Source: Paracoccus aminovorans (lineage in GTDB: Bacteria; Pseudomonadota; Alphaproteobacteria; Rhodobacterales; Rhodobacteraceae). Taken from it: 64,000 nucleotides of DNA. The notes beneath the pieces are model-generated. The model saw only the letters and a program-made list of their open reading frames with translations, did not search any database and was not told the origin of the DNA. Shown here in pieces: positions 32,523 to 41,597 of the stretch. The translations under genes and the position numbers were made by a program. Where the stretch lies: the NCBI RefSeq assembly GCF_001546115.1, contig NZ_KQ955209.1, positions 193,311 to 257,310 on the forward strand, written 5' to 3'. Numbering within the stretch: the first letter of the stretch is position 1; each line of letters opens with the position of its first letter.

Positions 32523-34097
32523 TTGGCCCTGAACATGGATTTCTGCTTTGGCGATGGCGAAGCGATGCTGGTTGTCGCCGGCTGGAGCAGCGATCACTGG
32601 CTCGATCTGGAACTCTACATCGACGAGACGCGGCTTGCCCCCCGTCTGGTGACCCGGCATGCGCGGCGCGACCTGCGCACCGCCGAGCGGTTCGGCGTGC
32701 TCGCGGTCTTCGATCTGGCCGGCATCGACATGGCCGGCAATGCCACGGTGCATGTGAAATCCGGCCAGGAATTCACCGAGATCCAGCCCGAACGCCTGGT
32801 CACCGACCAGCAGCGCCTGGTCGAGATCGGCGTGGACGAGCTGTTCTTCGCCTGGCTGCGCCTGCTGGCGGCGGGCGAACTGACCATGCCGACCGGCGAG
32901 GTGGCGCAGGCCGCGGTGACGCGCCTGCGTTTCGCGCCGCTGCTGCCGCGCGAGAGCGACGAGTTCGGCCTGGGCGTCGACCGCTGCCTGACCGATCCGG
33001 CGGGACAGGGCCTGGTCTCGGGCTGGTTCCTGCCGGCGATGGGACAGGTCCAGCCGCTGACGGCGCTGGCGCTGGACGACCAGCAGCTGTGCCGGGTCGC
33101 GCTTTTCGCCGGCGCCCTGTCGCGCACGGACCTGGAACCCTATGGCGGCCGCTATCTGTTTACCGGCAGCGACGGCTTTGCCGGCGCTTTCCTCATGCCG
33201 CAGCCGGTCCGCGGCCAGGTGCAGGTGCTGTTCGTGATCCCCGGCCAGGAAAACGCCGCCGGGGTGCTGGCTCCGGCCGGGCCGCGGCCGCCGACCGATT
33301 TCGCGGCCGAGCTGTGCCAGGTCCAGATCGACCTGCCCGATCCGGCGCACAAGACCGGGCTGCGCGCCGCCATGCTGCCGCCGATGCCGGCCTGGCAGCC
33401 GCCGGCCGCCGCCGCACCCTGGCCGCGCAGCGGCCCGGTGCTGCTGCTTCTGGACCATGACCTGCCCGACATCGACCTGCGCGACGTGCTGCGCCGCACC
33501 GGCCAGAGGCTGGGCCGCCCGGTCGAGCTGTTCCTGCTGCGCGACCGGCTCGGCAGTGTCCTGGTCGAGGCCATCGAGGGCGCCGCCCGCGAACTGCCGC
33601 AGGGGCTGCGGCTTGCCGGCTCGGGCATGGCGCTGGACCTGCAGGCCGCCCTGCCCGAGACGCTGCTCTTCGGCCGCAGCTCGACCCTGTTCCAGATCGA
33701 TGCCGGCGCCGGCGTCTTTGCCCGCGGCACCGCGCAGATGCCCTTTCACCTGACGCTGCTCGACCCGATCGGCGCCATCGGCCGCGACGGCGGCGCAGCT
33801 GCCGGCGATCCGGCCGCGCGCTTCCAGCGCGACCTGCTGCCCTTTGCCCTGAGCGGCCCGACCGCCGGCCTGAAACCCATGCTGGCCCGCGCGCCCCAGG
33901 CCTTCCTGACCCAGGAAGCCCGGCTGCGCCACATCGCCGAGCGCCTGCTGCGCGCCGATCTGGCCGGTGCCGAGATCCTGGGCGGCATGCCGTATTTCGC
34001 CGGCCGCGCCGGACCCTCTGCCCGCACCCTGCCCGGCGGTCTGGACCTGCATCTCTACGATGCCGAAAGCCGCAAGCTGATGGAGGCCGCCGCATGA
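32523..34097 (+). CDS. Large hypothetical protein of the glycan operon
   Basis: 524 residues, no recognised domain. The N-terminal half is rich in short strands (MLVVAGWSSDHWLDLELYID, DRCLTDPAGQGLVSGWFLP). The C-terminal half has a Rossmann-like or GT-like feel (PVLLLLDHDLPDIDLRDVLR, then GRPVELFLLRDRLGSVLVEA, ETLLFGRSSTLFQIDAGAG). No signal peptide. The start is a TTG at 32523 with AAAGGAAA upstream. Its stop overlaps the start of the next glycosyltransferase (ATGA). It may be a divergent glycan-active protein. Confidence 0.7.
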   Translation: MALNMDFCFGDGEAMLVVAGWSSDHWLDLELYIDETRLAPRLVTRHARRDLRTAERFGVLAVFDLAGIDMAGNATVHVKSGQEFTEIQPERLVTDQQRLVEIGVDELFFAWLRLLAAGELTMPTGEVAQAAVTRLRFAPLLPRESDEFGLGVDRCLTDPAGQGLVSGWFLPAMGQVQPLTALALDDQQLCRVALFAGALSRTDLEPYGGRYLFTGSDGFAGAFLMPQPVRGQVQVLFVIPGQENAAGVLAPAGPRPPTDFAAELCQVQIDLPDPAHKTGLRAAMLPPMPAWQPPAAAAPWPRSGPVLLLLDHDLPDIDLRDVLRRTGQRLGRPVELFLLRDRLGSVLVEAIEGAARELPQGLRLAGSGMALDLQAALPETLLFGRSSTLFQIDAGAGVFARGTAQMPFHLTLLDPIGAIGRDGGAAAGDPAARFQRDLLPFALSGPTAGLKPMLARAPQAFLTQEARLRHIAERLLRADLAGAEILGGMPYFAGRAGPSARTLPGGLDLHLYDAESRKLMEAAA

Positions 34098-35347
34098 GCC
34101 GCATCGTCATCGTCTCGCATTCCCATCCGAACCTGCGCTACGGCGGCGGCGAGGTCGCGGCCTATCGCCAGTTCCAGCACCTGCTCTCGCTGGGCGAGGA
34201 CGCGCATTTCGTCGGCTCGACCATCGGCCCCGAGGACAGCGACAAGTTCTTCGGCCGCAGCCAGCAGGTCATCGCCTTCGGCCCGCGCGACTATTGCCTG
34301 CAGGGCCGCGGCATGGACGGTTTCCAGATGGAGCACGCCCGCATCGCGGACGAGGACTGGCTGGTCGAGTTCCTGCTGTCCTTCGGCGCCGACATCTATC
34401 ACTTCCACCATTTCTGGAACATCGGCGCCGGCACGATCCGGCGGCTGCGGGCGGCGCTGCCCGAGGCGCGCTTCCTCTGCACCCTGCACGAAATGACCGC
34501 GATCTGCGCCAACCACGGCCAGATGGTGAAACGCTCGGGCGAGCTCTGCCATGCCGCAAGCGAGGTCGCCTGCGCCGCCTGCCTGCAACGCCCGCCCGCC
34601 GATTTCGTGCTGCGCCGGGCGCGCATGCAAGAGATGCTGGGGGTCTTCGACCAGCTGCTGTCGCCCAGCGAATTCCTGCGCGACCGGTTCGAGGACTGGG
34701 GCATCGCCCCCGGCCGCATCGCGGTGATCGAGAACGGCCTCGACCATGCCGCGGACCCGCTGCCCGAGACCGAGGATGACCTGCTGCGCAAGAGCGGCCG
34801 CTTCGCCTTCTTCGGCCAGGCGACGCCGACCAAGGGTCTGGACGTGCTGATCCGCGCCGCCGCGCTGATCGAGGCGCAGGGCCATGACAGCGACCAGCCG
34901 CTGGCGATCGAGATCCACGGCCTCGACGAGGCCGGTTTCCGCCGCATGTGGCCGGACCTGAAGGTGCCAGAATGCGTGCGCTTCTGCGGCCGCTATCGCC
35001 CGCAGGACGGCGTCCAGATCATGCGCGGCTATGGCTGGATCATCATCCCCTCGGTCTGGTGGGAAAATTCGCCGGTGGTGATCCAGGAGGCGCGCGCGGC
35101 CGGCACGCCGATGATCGCCTCGGACATCGGCGGCATGGCGGAAAAGACCGCCGGCTGGGGCATCCCGTTCCGCACCGCCGACGCCACCGCGCTGGCCGCG
35201 GCGATCCTGTCGGTGCACGGCGACGCGCAGGCACTGGCAGAGCACAAGGCCCGGATCACCCCGCCGCTGGACCTGGCCGGGTTCCATCAGGAGTGGCTGC
35301 GGGCCTGCACGGGCCCGGCCAAGGGCAGCCTGCAAAAGGCCGGCTAA
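34094..35347 (+). CDS. GT4 family glycosyltransferase
   Basis: 417 residues, GT-B fold. The N-terminal acceptor domain opens with IVIVSHSHPNLRYGGGEVAA and contains YHFHHFWNIGAG and CTLHEMTAICANHGQMVK with a CxxC pair (CHAASEVACAACLQ). The C-terminal donor domain has RFAFFGQATPTKGLDVLIRA and the retaining-GT motif SVWWENSPVVIQEARAAGTP. It probably adds a sugar to a lipid-linked surface glycan in the cytoplasm. It overlaps the previous gene by four bases and is 44 bases from the pyruvyl transferase. Confidence 0.92.
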   Translation: MSRIVIVSHSHPNLRYGGGEVAAYRQFQHLLSLGEDAHFVGSTIGPEDSDKFFGRSQQVIAFGPRDYCLQGRGMDGFQMEHARIADEDWLVEFLLSFGADIYHFHHFWNIGAGTIRRLRAALPEARFLCTLHEMTAICANHGQMVKRSGELCHAASEVACAACLQRPPADFVLRRARMQEMLGVFDQLLSPSEFLRDRFEDWGIAPGRIAVIENGLDHAADPLPETEDDLLRKSGRFAFFGQATPTKGLDVLIRAAALIEAQGHDSDQPLAIEIHGLDEAGFRRMWPDLKVPECVRFCGRYRPQDGVQIMRGYGWIIIPSVWWENSPVVIQEARAAGTPMIASDIGGMAEKTAGWGIPFRTADATALAAAILSVHGDAQALAEHKARITPPLDLAGFHQEWLRACTGPAKGSLQKAG

Positions 35348-35391
35348 GTCAAATCTTCTATCGGACGATGTCCATTACAAGGGAATGCATC

Positions 35392-36576
35392 ATGAAAATC
35401 GGCCTTCTTTGGGAAAGCGAAAATTGCGGGCTTTACTCGAACTCCGACTTCGACGCGCTGTATCGCAAGGTCGGCCATAACAACGGCAACCTTGCCTTCG
35501 TGCATGCCGTCCGCAGCCAGATCGATGCCGAGGTGAAATATTTCCCGTGGCACGCCCGGCCCGCGCTGCTGAATGAAAGCGTGGACTGCGTCGTCATCCC
35601 CTGCGCCAACCAGCTGGGCAAGCACACCGACCTGGGTGGCCTGGCGAAGAACCTGGCGCAAGTGACCAAGCCCATCGTCGCCATCGGCCTGGGCGCCCAG
35701 GCCAAGGAATTCGGCGCGGATGTCGAGCTGACCGAAGGCACCCGCGCCTGGCTCGACGTGCTGATCGAGAACGGTCGCCGGCATGGCATCCAGAACATCT
35801 ATACCCGCGGCCCCTATACGTCCGAGCAGATCGAAAAGCTGACCGGGGCCCAGACCATCGCGAATGGCTGCCCGTCGCATTTCATCAACCCCCGGCCCGA
35901 CCTGGGCCTGCGGATCCAGGCGAACTGGGAAAGCAACCCGCTGCCGCGGCGCATCGCCGTGGCGGGCGGGCACGAAGCCTGGCGCGACACCCGCGAGATC
36001 GAGCAGCAGCTCATCGCCATGATGATGGATCCGCAATTCCCCGGCGTCTACATCGTCCAGTCGATGGGCAACATGATCAAGCTGTCGCGCGGCGCCTTCG
36101 ACGAGATCGAGCCCGATGCGATGGAGCGGCTGCACCGCCACACCGTTCCGCATTACACGCCCGAGCAGTTCAAGGACTGGGCGCTGAACTATGCGCGGTC
36201 CTATTACGACGTGCCCGCCTGGATGGACGAGCTGCGCCGCCACGACCTGCTGATCGGGCCGCGCTTCCACGGCGCGCAGCTGGCGATCCAGGCCGAGCGC
36301 ATGGCCTGCACCATCACCATCGACACCCGGACCGAGGAAATGTGCCGCGAAACCGGCGTGCCCTTCCTGCGCGCCAAGGACCTGAAGCAGCCGCTGACCC
36401 GCGCCCGCCTGCGCGAGCTTCTGCCCTTCGACGGCGCGGCCTACGACCGCTTCCGGGCGCAGAAATGCGCGCGCTATATCGACTTCCTGCGCGGCACCGG
36501 GCTGACCCCGGCCCCCTATCTGGCGCAGATCGCGGCCGGAGCCGAGGCCGCGGACGCCGAGCAGCAGGTCGCCTGA
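35392..36576 (+). CDS. Polysaccharide pyruvyl transferase family protein
   Basis: 394 residues. The family signature is near the C-terminus: DLLIGPRFHGAQLAIQAE, then TITIDTRTEEMC. Earlier parts such as VVIPCANQLGKHTDLGGLAK and IVAIGLGAQAKEF also fit. Such enzymes add a pyruvate ketal from PEP to a sugar of an exopolysaccharide, giving negative charge. The ATG at 35392 follows AAGGGAA; an upstream ATG at 35368 lacks a good site. A 10-bp hairpin follows the gene before the sulfotransferase. Confidence 0.9.
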   Translation: MKIGLLWESENCGLYSNSDFDALYRKVGHNNGNLAFVHAVRSQIDAEVKYFPWHARPALLNESVDCVVIPCANQLGKHTDLGGLAKNLAQVTKPIVAIGLGAQAKEFGADVELTEGTRAWLDVLIENGRRHGIQNIYTRGPYTSEQIEKLTGAQTIANGCPSHFINPRPDLGLRIQANWESNPLPRRIAVAGGHEAWRDTREIEQQLIAMMMDPQFPGVYIVQSMGNMIKLSRGAFDEIEPDAMERLHRHTVPHYTPEQFKDWALNYARSYYDVPAWMDELRRHDLLIGPRFHGAQLAIQAERMACTITIDTRTEEMCRETGVPFLRAKDLKQPLTRARLRELLPFDGAAYDRFRAQKCARYIDFLRGTGLTPAPYLAQIAAGAEAADAEQQVA

Positions 36577-36587
36577 CCCCCAACCTC

Positions 36588-36611
36588 GCCCCCGGCACGC
36601 CTGCCGGGGGC
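36588..36611 (+). terminator. Hairpin between pyruvyl transferase and sulfotransferase genes
   Basis: GCCCCCGGCA (36588-36597) and TGCCGGGGGC (36602-36611) pair perfectly around a 4-base loop. There is no T run after it, and the sulfotransferase start is 14 bases away, so it may attenuate or stabilise the transcript and not end it. Confidence 0.45.
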
Positions 36612-36624
36612 AAAGGATACCACG

Positions 36625-37278
36625 ATGGCCCTGATCCTGCCTAAGCAACGCATCGCCTATTTCCCGGTGCCGAAAGCCGCCTGCACCTCGATCAAGACGA
36701 TGTTCTTCGAGATCGAGAACGGCGTGCCCTTCAAGCCGATGCAGCGGCATGGGCAGATGTTCCATATCCACAACTTCTATGGCACCCAGCCCTTCAACCG
36801 CCAGAACACCGGGCAATTGCAGGACTTCTGGCGGTTCGCGGTCTATCGCGATCCGATCGCCCGCTTCCTGTCCTGCTATTCGAACCGCGTGCTGCATTTC
36901 AGGGAGCTGTCGTCGGGAATGCTTTCGCAGCAGGCGCAGGCGGCGGGGGCCCTGCCCGATCCGGATCTGGATACTTTCGTCGAACGGATCGAGCTCTATC
37001 GCGAATTCTCGCCCTCGATCCGGCATCATGTCGCGCCACAGGTCAGTTTCCTGGGGCGCGAACCGGGCTATTTCCAGCGGATCTATCTCATGTCCGAGCT
37101 GCCGCAGCTTGTGCGCGACATGGAGGCGCGGACCGGCCGCACCCTGCACCTGCCCCATGAACAGCGCGGCGGTCCCAAGCTGGCGCCCGGCGATCTCGGC
37201 GCGAATGCGCGCGAGAGCCTGCTCCAGCTTTACCGGGCGGATTTTCGCTGGGCCGAAAAGGCCGGGCTGAGCCAATAG
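36625..37278 (+). CDS. Sulfotransferase family protein
   Basis: 217 residues. The PAPS-binding loop is FPVPKAACTSIKTMF at residues 13-27, and the 3'-phosphate site is FAVYRDPIARFLSCYSNR near 72-89. This is the Sulfotransfer_2-like branch that sulfates carbohydrates. It follows glycosyltransferases and the pyruvyl transferase, so the product is probably a sulfated, pyruvylated surface glycan. A PAPS supply system is not in the window. Its last 190 bases overlap an antisense open frame that continues from the neighbouring histidine kinase. Confidence 0.9.
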   Translation: MALILPKQRIAYFPVPKAACTSIKTMFFEIENGVPFKPMQRHGQMFHIHNFYGTQPFNRQNTGQLQDFWRFAVYRDPIARFLSCYSNRVLHFRELSSGMLSQQAQAAGALPDPDLDTFVERIELYREFSPSIRHHVAPQVSFLGREPGYFQRIYLMSELPQLVRDMEARTGRTLHLPHEQRGGPKLAPGDLGANARESLLQLYRADFRWAEKAGLSQ

Positions 37279-40200
37279 CGCAGGGCCGGTCATGGAGGTG
37301 CGAAGGATGAAGCCTTTCGACCGACGACGACTCGAACGGCCGGTTCCACCAACTGCGGAAATCTACAGCAGAAAATCGGAACCCGTCAGGTCGATGGACT
37401 TGCCGATGACGATCGCCAGATCGGCCACGGCCGTACGCAGCCAGCGCAGCTCTCCAGCCGTGCCACCGAAACTCTGCTCGCTGGTATAGGTGAACGCTGG
37501 CCCGATAGCGCGGCGCGGCCCCGCCGAGCTGGGCGGCCGGCACCAATCCGCGTGCCGCCTGCGCCAAGGCCCCGGCCGAAATGTCGCTGGCGAAGATGCG
37601 GCTGCGGGGCAGAAGCCCGGCCTCGTCCAGCAGGATCGCCATGGAATAGGCCTCTTGCCCGGCCGCGCAGCCGGCATGCCAGACGGTGATGGCCGGAAAG
37701 CTGCTCAGCGCGGGAAAGACCAGCCGGCGCAGCTCGCCCAGCGTGCCGGGCTCGCGGAACAGCTGGCTGACCGGGACGCAGAGCTGATCGACGACATAGT
37801 CGATGCGCCGCGGATCGCTGGACAGCCAGTCGATGCTGTCGGTATGGGCCCGCAGGCGCAGGATCTCGACGGGCTGGATGTCGCGGGCGGAATAGATCAC
37901 GACCGGCACGGCACGGCCCGTCTGCGCCAGCCGCTCGAGCAGGTCGAAGCCGGAAAGGCCCGGCAGGCCGATGTCCAGGATCACGCAGTCGAAATCCCGG
38001 CTCCGGCACAGCGCCAGCGCCTCTTCGGCGGTGAGGGCCGAGCGCGCCTCGATCGCCGCGCGCGCCATCAGCTGCAGCAGCGCCTTTTGCGTGCCCTCGT
38101 CATCCTCGACCACCAGCACCCGCCGGCCGCGCCCTTGCCGCGGAACCGGAGCCGGAGCCGGCGGCAGCGGCCGCACAGCCTCGGCGGGCATGCCGGCCTC
38201 GGCCGCGACCGGGATCGTCAGCCGGAAGACCGAGCCCTGGCCCAACGTGCTTTCCACCGCCAGATCGCCGCCCAGAAGCATCGCCAGCTGGCGCGAGATC
38301 GCAAGCCCCAGCCCGGTGCCGCCGAACTGGCGATGCGTGCTGCCATCGACCTGCTCGAAGGGCTGGAAGATCGCCTCGAGCTTCTCGGCCGGAATGCCGA
38401 TGCCGGTGTCCGAGACGACCATCGACAGGCTGCGGCCGCCATCCTCGGGCGCCAGCCGCACCCGGACCTGGCCGGCGCGGGTGAATTTCAGCGCATTGCC
38501 GATCAGGTTGTTGGCGATCTGCTCCAGCCGCCCGGCATCGGTGTGCAGGATCTCGGGCAGGCCTTCGGCGCAGGTGATGGTGAAATCCACGCCCTTCTGC
38601 GCGGCCAGCGGGCGGAAGCCGTGCTCCAGCGTCTGGACCAGCTGGCGCGAGGCCATGGGCTCGCGATGGACCTCGATCTTGCCGGCCTCGATCTTGGACA
38701 GGTCCAGGATCTCGTTGATCAGCCGCAGCAGGCTGATGCCGCTGGCATGGATGACCTCCGCCGCCTCGATCTGGTCGGCTTGCAGGTTTTTCCCGGCATT
38801 CGCGGCCAGATCCTGGGCCAGGATCAGCATGCTGTTCAGCGGCGTGCGCAGTTCGTGGGACATATTGGTCAGGAAGCGCGACTTGAACTGGCTGGTGCGC
38901 TCCAGCTCCTCGGCCCGGGCCAGCGCCTCCTTCTGGGTCTCTTCCAGCTGGTTGGTGCGGCAGGCCAGCTCGGCGTTGGTGGCCTGCAATTCCTCCTGCT
39001 GCGCCAGAAGCTCCTCCTCGGCGGCTTGCAGCTCCTCGGTCTGGCGCAGGCTCTGAGTCAGCAGCTCCCTGGTCTCCAGTGCGCGCTCCAGATTTTCCAG
39101 CGGCCGCGCCACGATCTCGATGGCCTCTTGCAGGATGCGGCCATAGATGCTGGCAAGGGGCTGCAACGCTGCGAATTCCATCACCCCGATCAGCCGGTCG
39201 CGCAGCAGCACCGGGGTCAGCAGCACCAGCTGCGGGCGGCCCTCGCCGGTGCCGGAATGCACCTTGACGTAATCGTCCGGCAGGCCCGAGAGGATGCGCA
39301 CCCGGCGGTCGCGCGCGACCTGGCCGATCAGTCCCTCGCCCATGGCATAGGCGTTGGGCGTGCCCGCCTCGGCGCGATAGCCATAGGTGGCAAAGCGCCA
39401 CAGCTTGTCGCGCGCCGCGTCATAGGAAAAGAACACCGCCACCTCGGCGCCAAGCTCGCGCGCCAGCGCGCTGAGCGCCGCCTGGGCAAAGCCGCGCAGG
39501 TCGTCCTGGGCCTGCACGGCGGCCGAGAGCCGGGTCAGCGCGCCCCGGATCTCCAGGTCCTCGGCGCGCGCCGCGGCGAGGTTGCGAAAGATCAGCAGCG
39601 AGCGGCCCATGGCGCCGATCTCGTCCTGGCGGTCCTGGAAGGGGATCGGCACATCGCGATCGTCCTGCGCCAGCCGCCCCATCGCCATGGCCAGCTGGCG
39701 CAAGGGATGGCTGATGCGCCGGTGCAGGATCACGAAGGCCGCCAGCGCCGCCACCACCACGACCAGCGCGGCGACGGCGCCCATGTTGTGCATCCGCCGC
39801 AACGCCTGGTCGCGGTCCAGCCGGGCCTGCCGGAGCATGTCCTCGACCAGGCTCTTGAGCCGCGAAATCGACTCGGCGGCGATCTGCGTACTGCCGCCCA
39901 GCGGCGACTGCGCCAGATAGCCGGCCAGCAGCGTCCCCGGCCTGACGCCCTTTTCCGCGGCGCGCGCCAGCAGCGGCAGCGCCTGCCGGTTCAGCCATTG
40001 CGTGCTGGCGGTCTGCACGGCGATGACGTCGGTCAGCGCCTGGGCATTGGGCGCCGGCAGCGACAGCAGCGTCTGCAGCGCCCGGTCCGCGTCGCGGTTG
40101 GCCTTGTCGAAGCTGGCGCGCCCCTCCGGCGTGCGGACGATCAGGGCCTGGACCAGCGCGATCTCGCGCGCCAGCATGGCGCGCTCGGTCGTCTCGATGG

Positions 40201-40363
40201 CGGTCAGGCCGATGGCCACGTCGCGCACCCGGTCCTGGGCCGAGGTCAGGGTGCGGACGGCGCCATAGCCGAAGGCGCTGATCGTGCCCACGATCAGCAC
40301 GAAGCACAGCATCACCAGGGCGAATTGCAGGCTGAGGGACAGGCTTGGGCGCCGCCGGTTCAC
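37088..40363 (-). CDS. Hybrid sensor histidine kinase with receiver and broken CheR-like domain
   Basis: Order of parts (residues): TM1 14-34, periplasmic CHASE3-like helical domain, TM2 195-213, HAMP to about 265, GAF-like domain 290-415, long coiled coil 430-490, HisKA with NMSHELRTPLN (His503), HATPase with NNLIGNALKFT, DTGIGIP and GGTGLGLAI, receiver 748-865 (Asp797 in CVILDIGLPG). A CheR methyltransferase start follows (LGELRRLVFPALSSFP, WHAGCAAGQEAYSMAILLDE). Homology stops near residue 955 (about 37498). The frame then runs through foreign sequence to a stop at 37088, antisense to the sulfotransferase. The GTG at 40363 has GGAGAAG upstream. The kinase part looks functional; the output domain is destroyed. 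Confidence 0.82.
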   Translation of the reverse strand: MNRRRPSLSLSLQFALVMLCFVLIVGTISAFGYGAVRTLTSAQDRVRDVAIGLTAIETTERAMLAREIALVQALIVRTPEGRASFDKANRDADRALQTLLSLPAPNAQALTDVIAVQTASTQWLNRQALPLLARAAEKGVRPGTLLAGYLAQSPLGGSTQIAAESISRLKSLVEDMLRQARLDRDQALRRMHNMGAVAALVVVVAALAAFVILHRRISHPLRQLAMAMGRLAQDDRDVPIPFQDRQDEIGAMGRSLLIFRNLAAARAEDLEIRGALTRLSAAVQAQDDLRGFAQAALSALARELGAEVAVFFSYDAARDKLWRFATYGYRAEAGTPNAYAMGEGLIGQVARDRRVRILSGLPDDYVKVHSGTGEGRPQLVLLTPVLLRDRLIGVMEFAALQPLASIYGRILQEAIEIVARPLENLERALETRELLTQSLRQTEELQAAEEELLAQQEELQATNAELACRTNQLEETQKEALARAEELERTSQFKSRFLTNMSHELRTPLNSMLILAQDLAANAGKNLQADQIEAAEVIHASGISLLRLINEILDLSKIEAGKIEVHREPMASRQLVQTLEHGFRPLAAQKGVDFTITCAEGLPEILHTDAGRLEQIANNLIGNALKFTRAGQVRVRLAPEDGGRSLSMVVSDTGIGIPAEKLEAIFQPFEQVDGSTHRQFGGTGLGLAISRQLAMLLGGDLAVESTLGQGSVFRLTIPVAAEAGMPAEAVRPLPPAPAPVPRQGRGRRVLVVEDDEGTQKALLQLMARAAIEARSALTAEEALALCRSRDFDCVILDIGLPGLSGFDLLERLAQTGRAVPVVIYSARDIQPVEILRLRAHTDSIDWLSSDPRRIDYVVDQLCVPVSQLFREPGTLGELRRLVFPALSSFPAITVWHAGCAAGQEAYSMAILLDEAGLLPRSRIFASDISAGALAQAARGLVPAAQLGGAAPRYRASVHLYQRAEFRWHGWRAALAAYGRGRSGDRHRQVHRPDGFRFSAVDFRSWWNRPFESSSVERLHPSHLHDRPCAIGSARPFRPSENPPGKAGAGSRAHSRRDRRAPAWDRRAVHGAGAGCGRSAPPCRAQAAAART
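37363..37497 (-). pseudogene. C-terminal fragment of an RTX / serralysin-type exported protein
   Basis: The last 43 codons of this frame read FTYTSEQSFGGTAGELRW, then ADLAIVIGKSIDLTGSDFLL and a stop. That is the hallmark C-terminus of hemolysin-type (peptidase M10 C-terminal) secreted proteins: GTAGELR.., normally followed by D.NGDG.AD, then L..SDF.L. About 20 residues with the DGDG loop appear deleted. It joins, out of frame, to the broken CheR-like tail of the histidine kinase. The identification rests on the motif alone. Confidence 0.65.
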
Positions 40364-40470
40364 GATGTCTTCTCCGTCCGTGGACCCGGCAGGCCGGACG
40401 GGCCCGGGCCGGGAAATGCATGCGAAACCGGGATACGAGGAAAACAACAGGGCGCCGGCGGCGCGCGGGG

Positions 40471-41560
40471 TCAGTTCCCCGCCGCCGCCCGCAGGCCGCG
40501 CCGGGTCTCGGCGGTGGAAAGCTCGCTGTTCAGGCGGCGGAACTCGGCCAGGGCGCGGGGCTGGTTGCCGGCGTTCAGATAGGCATAGGCGCGCAGGATG
40601 CCCAGATTGCGGCGCAGCGAGCCGGTGACCTGCTCGATCGCGTCGAAATAGCGGATGGCATCGCGAAAGCGGCGGGCCTTGTAGGCGGCGACGCCGCGCT
40701 GGTCCAGGATCTGGCGCTCGACGTCGACGCGCTGGCGGCGGTCGAAATCGGCGGTGGCGGCGATCTGCGAGGCCGGCTCGCTCATCCCCAGCTTCAGATA
40801 GGACAGCGCCAGGCCGTATTGCGCATCGCGGCGCTGCTGGGCGTTCAGCCGCCCCGTCAGCGCCGCCTTGAAGTCGGCCATGGCGTCCATGGTCCGGTCC
40901 AGGTTGTAGACGCACCAGGCCCGCTCCAGCACCGTGCCGGCGGTCCGCGCCCCGGCGGTGCGGACCGCGCATTGCGCCGGGCTTTCGCCGCGCCGCGCGC
41001 GCGGCCAGCAGCCGTTGCAGCACGGCATCGAAGCGCCCCGCCTCGGCCGGGAAGCGGCTCGAGACCTGGGCGGCCATGCTGCGCAGCCTGGCCCTCGGCG
41101 ATGCGCCAAGCGTTGTTGATGCGGTCGCAGCGCAACAGCCCCGGCGTCCGCGCCGCCACGCTGCGCGCCGCCGCGACATCGCCGCCGGTCAGGGCGCTGT
41201 CCAGCGCGCGCTGCCCCTCGGCCGTCTCCAGCTGCGCGACCATGTCGGGCGGCGGGGTCCAGCCGGGATTGTCGCGCCGGGCGCGAGCCAGGGTCTCGCG
41301 CGCCTCGTCGGCCTGGCCCGCCGCGATCTGGCGATAGAACTGGTCGATCTCGGCCTGCGGCACCGGCTCGGCCACCAGCTTGCCGGGCTCGACCGGGGGC
41401 ACCCATTGCGGATATTTCAGCCGCAGCCGGCGCAGCTCGGCCTGGGCCGCGGCATCGTCGCCCTGCTGGACATAGATGTTCAGCGCCAGCAGCTCTTCGG
41501 GCGGCGGCGCGGATTGGTTGATGATGGGGCATCCATTTGCGCCGACGCGGTGGTCACCTC
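40471..41560 (-). pseudogene. TPR-type repeat protein gene broken by two frameshifts
   Basis: Three frames each carry part of one protein. Upstream: IYVQQGDDAAAQAELRRLRL, EIDQFYRQIAAGQADEARET, INNAWRIAEGQ. Middle: LRSMAAQVSSRFPAEAGRFD, AVLQRLLAARA. Downstream to the stop at 40471: GESPAQCAVRTAGARTAGTV, LERAWCVYNLDRTMDAMADF, GVAAYKARRFRDAIRYFDAI, LRAYAYLNAGNQPRALAEFR. The breaks are near 41085-41095 and 40985-41000. The helical repeats fit a TPR scaffold protein. It precedes the histidine kinase on the same strand. Sequencing error in GC-rich repeats is an alternative to true decay. Confidence 0.7.
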
Positions 41561-41597
41561 GAAGGGAGCGGGTTCCGGTCCGCGCTGCTGCCGCGGG

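Noticed and set aside
37292..37489. Short plus-strand frame after the sulfotransferase
   Set aside because: It lies over the RTX fragment and kinase tail on the other strand, and has no recognisable content.
37490..40582. 1030-codon plus-strand frame opposite the histidine kinase
   Set aside because: Composition of a mirror frame; all kinase motifs are on the minus strand.
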